Of a stretch of DNA of 64,000 nt, positions 11,730-21,352 are shown piece after piece. Position numbers and translations under genes: made by a program. Below the pieces are notes generated by a model. That model saw only the letters and a list, made by a program, of their open reading frames with translations, searched no databases and had not been told where the DNA came from. The DNA is from Gibbula magus. Taxonomy: Eukaryota; Mollusca; Gastropoda; Trochida; Trochidae. The stretch is from the NCBI GenBank assembly GCA_936450465.1, contig OW388292.1, positions 11,365,756 through 11,429,755 of the forward strand, given 5' to 3'. Each line of letters opens with the position of its first letter. Positions within the stretch are counted from its first letter, which is position 1.

Positions 11730-13674
11730 CTTCACTGATGCTGAAATACAGTCAGTGTCGTATATATGGTTTGACCAATTTAATTGTTAATTGAATTGAC
11801 CGATTTGTTTAAAATTCGGTCAGACTGATATCATTTGCTTCAGTCAGCTCAACACCTGTCCTTAGATGAACCTGTGAAAGGTTTAACTATAACAAACATG
11901 CGGCGATCCACTATGTTTACTCAGTAAACAATGACCGGATAATGGGATCCGAGGATACAATGACCCCCCCGAGTGTGATTCGCCCTCACATTTACACCCC
12001 TTGGAAGCCCTAACTTGCTTTGCATTTTCACAGTCTGTTTTAGCTTTGTAAAACACATGCGAACATAGACATTAGTTTTCTAAAATGTCCCCCTGAAAAT
12101 AAATGTTGTTCTTATTCCATACATCTCTCATATATAATACAGGTAATTTGTTCAGTTATTTAAATGTTGTAAAAGAAAAATCACAGATATCTAACATATA
12201 TAACATATCACTAGAATGTCAACACTTTGAATAAATTGGGATTTCAATGGAGTAACTACATAAAACGTGTTAATATTGTGTCAATCTGTTGATTGTCTTA
12301 TTAAGGAAAACAAAAGCTTAATTATCATGAGCTTTCTTTTCACACTCCTTCACTTATATTCAATCTGAAATAAAAGACTTGCACTCAGTCTATGCTATTC
12401 TAGAGTTGTAGCGGGAATTTCCTGTGTTAGGGATCTTTTACCTGGTCTGCCCAGGACAGTGGAGCGTTAATCCTTAACAAATAGGACAAGCTTTGGCTAA
12501 ACAAACAGAGGCTCTCGGGGCGCGTGTCAGCTGTCTAGTGTGTGTTCATGTTTGAATGAACTTTAGAAAGCTAGAATAGAATAGAGGCCCTTTAAGATAA
12601 TTTGGTTTACAACTTGCTTTACGTATACACGGTCTGTTTTAGCTTTGTAAATGATTTTTTTTAGACATTAGTTTTCTAAAATCTTCCCCTGAAAATATAT
12701 AATAAATAATAAATTGAAATAGAGACATCAACTATGTTTATGTCAGACCATCTGCAGTTGTTTTGAGTATTATTTACTTACTTAAATGATCATTGTATAT
12801 CAAAGCAAGTTTACATAGACTTAATTCAATTTGTATTTGTTTTATTTGTATAAGATCTACCGCTGCTTGAGTAGTGTTCCGTAGGTAAAATGATCTTTGG
12901 ATTGTAAAAAGGATAAAAAAAAAGAATAAAAGAGAGATTCATTCTTTCATAATAATAATAAAAATTATATCTTTATAACCAAATGACAGAAAATAAATGA
13001 ATATGAAATTATGAAATAAGAACTGTCAAAGTTCAGGTAAAACATCTAGATAGCTTTAGCATTGATATGTATGTATACAGTTAGCGGGAACATCTCTGAG
13101 CTGTTTGCTTACTTGAGTAAAACTACGGGGTCTCTGGCCTATTTCCCATATGTGCTGAAAATTATCTATTTTTAGGTGACTTCATATCTGTTGCTAGGGC
13201 TGTTATGATCATAATTAGGGTGACCCATTTTCTAATTGTATACCCCTCAATTTCTTGAAACAAACCAGTTTAAACCAGTTTTCAGATTTAGTATAAAAAA
13301 CCTTGAAATTTTAATGTTACTTAAGTCCTATCTTCATTGCCATTGAAAAAGGTATGATCCAGCCGACAGCTAATCTCAGGCCGATTATTGTGAGACATCT
13401 TATCTAAGAAAATGTAAGTAATTATTTTATTATCATGAAAATACTATATCATGTTTTATCCAAAGGGACCATTGTTCTTTATTTTTACTTTTTTTATGAT
13501 TCACACCATGATGACAGTGAAGTGATTCAGTCTGGTGATGATAGCAAGGAACTACAAGCAACCATTAAAATTGAGTCGATAAATCATATGAAAAGCGACT
13601 TCAAAAATAATAGTCATTTGGGCTCCATTTTTTTATTTGAAAGTGCCCTTTTTTTTTTTGGTTTAGAGTGACCA
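11730..13674. other. Polinton left arm, largely non-coding, with a direct repeat
   Basis: No long open frame. A segment around 12010-12110 (containing CTGTTTTAGCTTTGTAAA and GACATTAGTTTTCTAAAAT) recurs at about 12609-12700 with substitutions, a direct repeat offset by about 595 bp. A plus-strand GTAAGT at about 13411 and a CAG at about 13519 bracket a possible plus-strand exon (frame 13435-13671), but the protein is unremarkable and it overlaps the 3' region of the minus-strand spliced gene. Confidence 0.45.
13632..13637 (-). terminator. Poly(A) signal of the spliced left-arm gene
   Basis: AATAAA on the minus strand, 38 bases past the stop codon of the sixth exon. Its position favours the six-exon model over retention of the last intron. 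Confidence 0.55.
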
Positions 13675-14729
13675 TTAATTTGGTGTACCCCAAAGGTATT
13701 CCATTCTGAAATGTACAGAAAAAATATTACTTAAAACATATGATATTATATGTAATAAACTTTTTCAATCTATTACTTTATTTGTCAATTTAATTTTTGA
13801 GATAATCAATGACTTTAAAACCAAGTGTGAAACGTATGTTTATAATACAACAAAACCTCAGATATTTACTTACACAATAAGGAGGTTCTCCTTGAGGCTG
13901 GATAACTCCTCCTTTAGTTTATTCACCTCTGCCTTTAATGTATTCACCTCCTCCTGAATAGGGGTGACAAAGGGGGCTGGTTGGGACATCAATATAGTCC
14001 TATAAGCAAAACAGTTGTGACATAGGTAAAATACTCTGTATTTCCACATGACATCAAATGTTTTATAGTCCGTTAAGAGAAAACATCAACTTACAAGGGT
14101 GAGGCAGGTCTGATGGGTGTTGGCGCCACTAATAACACCTCAACTGATGGGGCCCCTTCAGTTGTGACCACTGGCACTGTTGAAGGCGCCCTTGTTGCCA
14201 TTGGTTGATGCTGCTAGAAAAACACACACACAAAAAAATTCATAAAGTTTCAGTCCTTTTTTTTTTAAAACAATTTTAATGAGTTAGGTAATAAAACAAT
14301 GAAAACACTTATTATAATTTTGTAAAACAATTAATAAAAAAAAGGGAAAACATAAATGTATTACTTACTGTTTCTAGGTTTTCCAAAAACCTCATCAGCT
14401 CCAATTCATCCCTGTAACCAATACATGGGGTATATGTTACAGCGACAGTTAACACTATATGTAAAATATGACTTTGTAAATAAATCTGACTAATCTTATT
14501 ATACAATTATGATAAGGTTTTTACAAACATTCCTTTACATTCCTCTTGTAATCTTATGATAACACTTTAATTAACAAATACAGATAAAAATAACTTACAC
14601 ATCCATGAACCCATCCATGGCATTTTCATTGCTGAAAAAAAAATAAAGTCATGGTAAGGAATATTAACATATGTGTAGGATAATGCAAGAAATTTGCAAT
14701 TATACAAGGTATACTCACAAGTTGTTCAT
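13675..14729 (-). CDS. Spliced coiled-coil protein in the Polinton left arm (five or six exons)
   Basis: Coding exons, in order on the minus strand, are 14729-14719, 14631-14599, 14411-14369, 14213-14095, 13999-13874 and 13705-13675. All introns are GT-AG (87-187 bp). Donors are GTGAGT or GTAAGT and acceptors follow pyrimidine runs. The reading frame is kept across every junction, giving about 120 residues. If the last intron is retained, the frame ends at a TAA at 13872-13870 after 111 residues. The N-terminus is short and acidic, the middle is Pro/Thr/Ala/Val-rich, and the C-terminal third is a leucine-zipper-like helix (QEEVNTLKAEVNKLKEELSS) with hydrophobic residues in a/d spacing. The function is unknown; an oligomerising regulator or virion accessory protein is possible. 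A TATA box upstream and AATAAA downstream support a real transcription unit. Confidence 0.75.
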
Positions 14730-14812
14730 ATTTTCTGGGGACTGTTAAAGAAGATGGTTTGCTGTATGTGGTTTGTCAAAGGAGACTGGGGAAGAGTTGA
14801 CAGTGGGGATGG

Positions 14813-14820
14813 TTTTTATA
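14813..14820 (-). promoter_or_regulatory. TATA box of the spliced left-arm gene
   Basis: TATAAAAA on the minus strand, 83 bases upstream of the ATG at 14729. The sequence between is free of other ATGs except near the predicted start. Confidence 0.6.
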
Positions 14821-14984
14821 CAGGGTCATACATAGGTCATCCGTATCTTATTTGCTCACTCGTTCTGTACTAAATACAAAACCAGTTTGACATATGCCCA
14901 TGTAGTTTTCATAACATGATTTCTACAAAATATAGCTTCATGAACATAGTAAGATTTTCTACATGTGTTTGATTTGTGCTGTTC

Positions 14985-15015
14985 ATCAGAGTATAAAATT
15001 AAATTATACTCTGAT
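14985..15015. repeat. 12-bp perfect inverted repeat in the divergent promoter region
   Basis: ATCAGAGTATAA and its exact complement are separated by seven bases (AATTAAA). It lies between the leftward spliced gene and the rightward polymerase gene, so it may be an operator-like or replication site. That role is a guess. Confidence 0.6.
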
Positions 15016-15016
15016 A

Positions 15017-15514
15017 GACATTGCAGTATTGTTTAATAAACTTTCACCATTGTATTCATCATTAACTTCATTCTTACATGTATATAATCTAAATCTTCTC
15101 TTTTTTTTTGACATTGTAGTATTGTTTAATATACTTTCACCATTAATTTTTTTATTCATCATTAACTTCATTCTTACATATGCATAATTTAAATCTCTCC
15201 CTTCCCATTCATCATTGAACCTAACATTTGCAATAAATAAAATCAAAATATCTAAATCTTACTAATGCACATATGTACTGTTTATATAAACACATGAGTA
15301 AACTTTTTTTTGTTCAGATCATTCTTAAATTCTGGGGAAAAAAAAATAGAAACACATATGACAATTCAGTGGAAAGTTGTACACACAAGGCTGAAAGAGT
15401 TGTCTCCCTTCGTCATGTGGAATTTGCACTGGGTCGTTTTCAAGAGAGAAGAAATTGAGTGATTACTTTGAAACATAGCCCATGTCACTAAGGCTGTAGG
15501 AGTTGTCTCCCTTC
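15017..15514. repeat. Two short direct-repeat pairs upstream of the polymerase
   Basis: Pair one: a segment of about 65-73 bp (GACATTG.AGTATTGTTTAAT ... ATTCATCATTAACTTCATTC) at 15017-15081 recurs at 15110-15182. Pair two: a 25-bp block, AAGGCTGaAaGAGTTGTCTC followed by CCTTC, at 15387-15411 recurs at 15490-15514 with two substitutions, 103 bp apart. The second pair may mark regulatory sites for polymerase transcription. Confidence 0.55.
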
Positions 15515-15570
15515 ATTTATAATTTACTTTTGTGTTATGTTGAAAACAATACGATTTGTCTCTTAAGTGA

Positions 15571-15573
15571 ATG

Positions 15574-15612
<39 letters not shown>

Positions 15613-15615
15613 TTT
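15571..15615 (+). repeat. (TTTA)n microsatellite ahead of the polymerase start
   Basis: About eleven TTTA units directly precede TTTTTCTTATGCAG and the polymerase ATG. The run provides a pyrimidine-rich tract for a possible 3' splice site ending at 15626 (TTATGCAG). Confidence 0.7.
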
Positions 15616-15620
15616 TTCTT

Positions 15621-18600
15621 ATGCAGATGGACCATATTTTTAGAGAAGCTGTTTTGGCCAACTTGGATTCATTCACGACCAGTAATGAGTTAATTTTCTG
15701 GGTACAGTGCTTGGGCCTGGAAAAATATGAAGCAGTGAATTTAAAACTGATTGAGCTGTTGTGTTTACCTGAAAATGAACAAACAGCCAATGACACCATG
15801 GAAATAGAAGACTATGGGGAACTTGCCACACTATGTGTCCAGGATGGAGAGTCTAAGAAGGAAGGAACAGAAAATAACCATTCACCCATAGACACTTTAC
15901 CAATAAATATGGATATATGCCAAGAAGAAATTAATGATCTTACAATGACCTGTGTCACTGATGGAGAATGGTCAGACAAGGGTAAAGGGTTGCCATGTCA
16001 ATTTTGTGGAGAAACATTTCGCCGTGTCCCTCAACTGGCTAGACATCGTCAGCAGTGTCTCAAACGTCCACCACCAGTTATCCAACCATCAACATCAAAG
16101 GAACCAGAGTCTCAGACTTTACCAGGTCCTCTTAGAAGTAAAATGGCAAGAATGGATTATCTTTTTCAATCACCCATCAAAGAACCTTCAAAGAAGAGGT
16201 CAGCCCCTTCACCATTATCACCACCAGAAATGCCATCTTCTTCCAAACGACTCAGACTGTCGAATGTGGAGATAGATGAGGTAATTAATGAGTTTTTTCA
16301 ACCTGGCAGCAGTCTTCCTGAGCAATGGGAAGAAATTGTAAGGGATTTTGATTTAGATCTTTTCAATCAAGAAGGGGGAGGGAATAGTGAAGAGGAACCA
16401 AATCAAGCAGAGCAAAACACAGATAAAGTTACTGACAAAGAGGGAGGTAATGATAAACCACCTTATGAGTTTAGATTAAGACGTGAGAGAACATTTGCCA
16501 AAAATGCTGCTGTAGAGAAGATCTATAATGTCAGGTTCAATGATGAGTTCAAGGGAACCAATCTTACTAATTTACATGATAGTCTTCATGACATGTTTGA
16601 TGATGTATTGCAGAAAGCGCGAGGAGATTTAGAGGATAATGATCTTTGTCGTATTATTATCCGTCACGAGAATTTGGATACACCCGTAGTCGTAGCATTA
16701 AGACCTCTGAAAGAAATGAATTCGAATGTCATATTGACACACATAGAAAATGTCATGCAATCCCATCAGGATCTGGCTCTCAATGACAGTTTTGATATAG
16801 ACATTGGCATGATTGATATGCCCAAGGGTCGGGGAAGTGGTCATAATTTTTTTAATGTGAAAGAAAGTGTCAAAGAAAAACGCTCTATTGTGGAAATAAA
16901 AAATACAGACAATATGTGTTTGGCAAGATCTTTGGCGGTTTGTTTTGCAAAAAGTCACATGACCTCACAATCTGATTGGGAGGATCTTCTCAAGTCTCAT
17001 CCTTTAGACAAATGTCAGTGTTCACATACACACCTCAGTTTACCTGATCAGAAAGTATCCCATATGGCTCATCTGGCTTTAGAACATCAGAAATGTCCCC
17101 CAAATCTGTATACCAATTTACGTAAGTATGCAAAGCAACAAACCATCTTTGCTTCCATTCTTTCTGACAAAGCAAGTGTTTCAAAAGACAGGGCTGCTAG
17201 TTTATCAGCTATACCTAAATTTGAAAAAGTGCTAGGATGTCAAATTTTGGTGGTCAGTGCAGAATTGGGCAATAAGTTTATGACAAAAGGTTACAATGAT
17301 AACAGAAAACAGTTGTTTGTGTATTTAGACAACCAACATTTCCATGCCATTCCGAACATTTCAGGTTTTTTCTCCCAAAGCTATTTCTGCAAACACTGTC
17401 TCACACCTTTTAGTAATAAGGAGAAACATTCTTGTGAAAATTATTGCAGAGTTTGTAAAAGGCCATCTTGTACAAAATTAGATAATCCAGTCAACTGTCC
17501 AGACTGTCATATGCAGTGCCGATCAGAAGCATGTTTTAAGGCCCATAAGAAAATGAAAAAAGATAATCTTCCTTCAGAATGTCAGACCTATTGGCGATGT
17601 CCACAATGTTTCAAAGTTTTGAATCGTGGGACCAAAGCAGAGCATGACTGTAATCAATACAAGTGTCAACCTTGTCAAAAGATGGTTGATTTCGGTCATC
17701 ACTGTTATCACATTCCCCTTCAAATAGATAACAAACATAAGATAAAAAAATTCCTCATGTTTGACTTTGAATGCACTCAAGATGAAGTAACTACTTGTAT
17801 AGATGGCTATGTTCCTTCCACTTGTTCACAATGTGGCCCCAAAGATGATTGCTCACACCATACAACATGTGCTAACTGTCATGAAGTTTGGTGTGGTCAT
17901 CAGGAACACAAACCCAATTTTGTTATTGCTCAAACGGTGTGTGATATCTGTAAAGATAAACCTTTGAATAAGGGCGCCAAATGCAATAACTGTGGTTCTC
18001 GTTGTGTTCTATGTTCGAAATGGAACAACAAATTCAAATGTTTCAAAACAGCACCATGTAATTCTTGTGGCCATAGAGAGGTGTTGTTCAAAGGTCCGAA
18101 AACTGCTGATCGTTTCTGTCACTGGCTGTTTTCAAAACAACATCACAATGCTTCAGTATTTGCTCATAACCTCAAAAGCTATGATGGGACATTCTTGATG
18201 AATTATCTTATCAAAAACAGCATTATTCCTGACAAGATAGTATACAATGGGTCCAAACTGATGTATATGCATATTCCACGAGGGTTGAACATGCGTGTTC
18301 TGGACTCTCTCTCTTTCTTCAGTACAAGTTTGGCTAAGCTTCCAGAGATGTTTCATCTGGAAGAGTTAAAGAAAGGGTATTTCCCTCACTATTTCAATAC
18401 TTCAGCCAACCAAACCTATGTAGGTTCAATCCCTGATCCTCCCTTCTATGGTGTAGACAGTATGTCCACCAAAGGCAGGGCTGATTTCCTCAAGTGGCAT
18501 GCAGAACAAAAAGGCAAGGTCTTCAACTTTGCTCAAGAAATGGAAGACTATTGTAGGTCTGATGTTCAAATCTTGAGAGAAGCCCTCATGACCTTTAGAC

Positions 18601-20765
18601 AATTGTTAATGTCTGTCACTGAAAAATCATACTGTGATGCACAGCAACAAAAGAGGAAAGAGCCTGGTATTGATCCTCTGGACTATGTCACCATTGCCAG
18701 TGTGTGTCATGGGGTATTCAAACACAAGTTCCTGACAGAATACACGCATGTCAAACTGCTATGGCAAGGTAAGATCACCTCTTGGCTTCCTGTCAAAGAA
18801 GATGCCCAAAGTCAGGAATGGGTTGAAATTGAACCTGGATCTTGGCGAACCCTTCAATCAATTCAAGATGCAGGGGGTGTGATACATGAGTCTGAAACTC
18901 TACCAAGTCCTATTGCAAAACTACCAGCCAATAGCTATACCAAAGACCAATACAGTAAATCCTCCATTCAGTGGTTAGAGTGGGTCAGTCATGAAGAAGG
19001 TATTTACATACAACATGCATTGAATGAGGGGGAATTTCAAATTCCTGGCACCAATTATAAAGCTGATGGCAGACATGGACATCGACTATGGGAGTACCAG
19101 GGTTGTATTTGGCATGGTTGCCCTACATGCTATCCCCATGACAGAGAGACCACAGTCTTACCTGGAACAAAACAGTCTATGAGTGAGCTTTATGCTCTGA
19201 CAATGAAACGAAATGCTGTTGTCAAAGAAAAAGGCTATAAGCTGGTCACCATCTGGGAGCATGAGTTTCACCAACAGCTTAAAGTCAACCCTGACATGAA
19301 GACCTTTGTATCCTCTTTAGATCTTCAAGATCGACTCAATCCCAGAGATTCATTTTTTGGTGGACGTACAAATGCAACCAAATTATATTATGAAGCTCAA
19401 GAGGATGAAGAGATTCTTTACATGGATTTCACCTCCCTTTATCCCTGGGTCAACAAGTATGGTGAATATCCTATAGGTCATCCTCAAATTATCACAAGAG
19501 ATTTCAAATCTTTGGGTGAATACTTTGGTTTGGCCAAAGTCAAGATCCTCCCCCCTAGGGGTCTGTACCATCCTGTCTTGCCTCATAAGTCAAATGGCAA
19601 ACTCAAATTTGCACTCTGTATGAGCTGTGCTGACCTTGAACAACAAACTCCTTGTCATCATTCTGACAAAGAGAGGTGTTTTGTAGGCACTTGGTGTATT
19701 CCAGAGTTGCTCAAGGCATTGGAGAAAGGTTATGAAATTGTCAAAATTTATGAAATTTATCATTGGGAGGAAACAACACAATATGACAAGACAACCAAAT
19801 CAGGAGGACTGTTTGCTGACTACATCAACACTTTCTTGAAAATCAAGCAAGAGTCTTCTGATTGGCCTGCATGGTGTCAGACAGAACAAGATAAGGAAAA
19901 GTACATAGACAATTATTTGGAGAATGAAGGTATTCAACTTGACCCTACCAAAATTCAGAAAAACCCAGGTTTAAGATCATTGGCGAAACTGGTTTTAAAT
20001 TCGTTCTGGGGTCGCTATGCGATGCGATCCAATTTGACTCAGACGAAATTTGTGTATTCTTCAAAATTGGAGGAATTTTATCAATTTTTGACTGACCAAA
20101 AAAAGACCCTTCAAAATTTTCACATTCTGAATGACAATGTAGCGCAGTTTCAATGGACTCATAATTCTGAATTCATTCCAGAAAGTGAGGCTACCAATAT
20201 ATTCATTGCTACCTTTACCACGTGCTATGCCCGTCTGAAATTGTATTCAGTTTTAGATTTTCTGAAACAGCGTGTGTTGTATTATGACACAGATTCTGTC
20301 TTGTTTGTTTCACAATCTGATGATGTTAATCCTCCATTGGGGGAATATCTTGGTGAATTGACAGATGAACTAGAAGGGGATCCTATTCAGATCTTTTGTT
20401 CAGGGGGGCCCAAAAATTATGCTTACCGCACAAAATCTGGCAAAGAAACATGTAAAGTCAGAGGTTTCACTTTGAATTACACCAACTCTCTATTGATAAA
20501 CTTTGATTCTGTAAGGAAACTTGCTCTTTCCAAAAAGGAAATTTTGAATGACAAGACCCAATCAACAGAGAGAAAGATTTGTAGCATGACAAAATCGAAA
20601 AAAAGAAAACAACCACAAGTATTAGACATTGTAAATCCATCCAAGATTTCAAGAGATAAACTTTCAAATAAAATTTACAACAGATCAGAAACTAAAAAGT
20701 ATCGTATTGTGTATACCAAAAGATCCATTCAAGAGGATTTAGATACTTTACCTTTTGGTTATTGA
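15621..20765 (+). CDS. polB: Protein-primed family B DNA polymerase (Polinton pPolB) with N-terminal zinc finger and OTU-like region
   Basis: About 1,714 residues from the ATG at 15621; a second in-frame ATG is at 15627. Sequence further upstream is a TTTA repeat and has no in-frame ATG. A C2H2/C2HC-type zinc finger starts at about C126 (CQFCGETF...LARHRQQC). Around residues 430-575 there is an OTU-protease-like pair: TDNMCLARSL (D430, C433) and a QHFHAIP histidine segment (H573/H575). Cys-rich blocks follow. Exonuclease motifs: FDFECT (D715, E717), NLKSYDGTF (N850, D855) and YCRSD (Y977, D981). Polymerase motifs: DFTSLYP (1269-1275), KLVLNSFWG (K1456, N1460) and YYDTDS (D1556, D1558). All catalytic residues are present. 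It replicates the element by protein priming, presumably with a terminal protein. Length and order fit Polinton PolB; the OTU assignment is less certain. Confidence 0.95.
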   Translation: MQMDHIFREAVLANLDSFTTSNELIFWVQCLGLEKYEAVNLKLIELLCLPENEQTANDTMEIEDYGELATLCVQDGESKKEGTENNHSPIDTLPINMDICQEEINDLTMTCVTDGEWSDKGKGLPCQFCGETFRRVPQLARHRQQCLKRPPPVIQPSTSKEPESQTLPGPLRSKMARMDYLFQSPIKEPSKKRSAPSPLSPPEMPSSSKRLRLSNVEIDEVINEFFQPGSSLPEQWEEIVRDFDLDLFNQEGGGNSEEEPNQAEQNTDKVTDKEGGNDKPPYEFRLRRERTFAKNAAVEKIYNVRFNDEFKGTNLTNLHDSLHDMFDDVLQKARGDLEDNDLCRIIIRHENLDTPVVVALRPLKEMNSNVILTHIENVMQSHQDLALNDSFDIDIGMIDMPKGRGSGHNFFNVKESVKEKRSIVEIKNTDNMCLARSLAVCFAKSHMTSQSDWEDLLKSHPLDKCQCSHTHLSLPDQKVSHMAHLALEHQKCPPNLYTNLRKYAKQQTIFASILSDKASVSKDRAASLSAIPKFEKVLGCQILVVSAELGNKFMTKGYNDNRKQLFVYLDNQHFHAIPNISGFFSQSYFCKHCLTPFSNKEKHSCENYCRVCKRPSCTKLDNPVNCPDCHMQCRSEACFKAHKKMKKDNLPSECQTYWRCPQCFKVLNRGTKAEHDCNQYKCQPCQKMVDFGHHCYHIPLQIDNKHKIKKFLMFDFECTQDEVTTCIDGYVPSTCSQCGPKDDCSHHTTCANCHEVWCGHQEHKPNFVIAQTVCDICKDKPLNKGAKCNNCGSRCVLCSKWNNKFKCFKTAPCNSCGHREVLFKGPKTADRFCHWLFSKQHHNASVFAHNLKSYDGTFLMNYLIKNSIIPDKIVYNGSKLMYMHIPRGLNMRVLDSLSFFSTSLAKLPEMFHLEELKKGYFPHYFNTSANQTYVGSIPDPPFYGVDSMSTKGRADFLKWHAEQKGKVFNFAQEMEDYCRSDVQILREALMTFRQLLMSVTEKSYCDAQQQKRKEPGIDPLDYVTIASVCHGVFKHKFLTEYTHVKLLWQGKITSWLPVKEDAQSQEWVEIEPGSWRTLQSIQDAGGVIHESETLPSPIAKLPANSYTKDQYSKSSIQWLEWVSHEEGIYIQHALNEGEFQIPGTNYKADGRHGHRLWEYQGCIWHGCPTCYPHDRETTVLPGTKQSMSELYALTMKRNAVVKEKGYKLVTIWEHEFHQQLKVNPDMKTFVSSLDLQDRLNPRDSFFGGRTNATKLYYEAQEDEEILYMDFTSLYPWVNKYGEYPIGHPQIITRDFKSLGEYFGLAKVKILPPRGLYHPVLPHKSNGKLKFALCMSCADLEQQTPCHHSDKERCFVGTWCIPELLKALEKGYEIVKIYEIYHWEETTQYDKTTKSGGLFADYINTFLKIKQESSDWPAWCQTEQDKEKYIDNYLENEGIQLDPTKIQKNPGLRSLAKLVLNSFWGRYAMRSNLTQTKFVYSSKLEEFYQFLTDQKKTLQNFHILNDNVAQFQWTHNSEFIPESEATNIFIATFTTCYARLKLYSVLDFLKQRVLYYDTDSVLFVSQSDDVNPPLGEYLGELTDELEGDPIQIFCSGGPKNYAYRTKSGKETCKVRGFTLNYTNSLLINFDSVRKLALSKKEILNDKTQSTERKICSMTKSKKRKQPQVLDIVNPSKISRDKLSNKIYNRSETKKYRIVYTKRSIQEDLDTLPFGY

Positions 20766-20837
20766 ATTGACAACCACATGGTGTCATCACAAAAGCGAAT
20801 GGAAGCCACAGGCAGCCACAGACGGCCATTTCAGTGC

Positions 20838-21315
20838 CACATCAGGGCCATATGTTTATAGTCAGGGCCATATGTATATAGTCAGGGCCACTTTAGGGCC
20901 ATATCAGGGCCATATGTATATAGTCAGGGCCACTTCAGGGCCATATGTATATAGTCAGGGCCACTTCAGGGCCATATGTATATAATCAGGGCCACTTTAG
21001 GGCCATATCAGGGCCATATGTATATAGTCAGGGCCACTTCAGGGCCATATGTATATAGTCAGGGCCACTTCAGGGCCATATGTATATAATCAGGGCCATA
21101 TCAGGGCCATATGTATGTAGTCAGGGCCTTTTCAGGGCCACCTCAGGGCCATATGTTTATAGTCAGGGCCATTTCAGGGCCATATGTTTATAGTCAGGGC
21201 CATATCAGGGCCATATGTATGTAGAAAGGGCCACTTCAGGGCCATATGTTTATAGTCAGGGCCATTTCAGGGCCATATGAGGGCCATATGTATGTAGTCA
21301 GGGCCATTTCAGGGT
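20838..21315 (+). repeat. GGGCCATATGTATATAG minisatellite between polymerase and ATPase genes
   Basis: Tandem 20-bp units TCAGGGCCATATGTATATAG are interspersed with 12-bp units of the TCAGGGCCACTT type and variants (ATATGTTTATAG, ATGTATGTAG) through the whole intergenic gap. Each long unit carries TATATA or a close variant, so the array provides many potential TATA elements just ahead of the ATPase gene. An open frame across its left end is a by-product of the repeat. Confidence 0.85.
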
Positions 21316-21352
21316 CATTACATGATTAACCATTAAGGAGTTAAGACATAGT

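Noticed and set aside
13435..13671. 78-codon plus-strand frame in the Polinton left arm
   Set aside because: It overlaps the 3' end and poly(A) region of the better supported minus-strand spliced gene. Its acidic middle looks coding, but no consistent exon structure could be built.
15567..15620. Extension of the polymerase through a NVIYLFIYLFIY stretch
   Set aside because: It is a translated TTTA microsatellite beginning at GTG with no in-frame ATG.
20755..20985. 76-codon frame after the polymerase
   Set aside because: It is created by the GGGCCATATG minisatellite and overlaps the polymerase 3' end.
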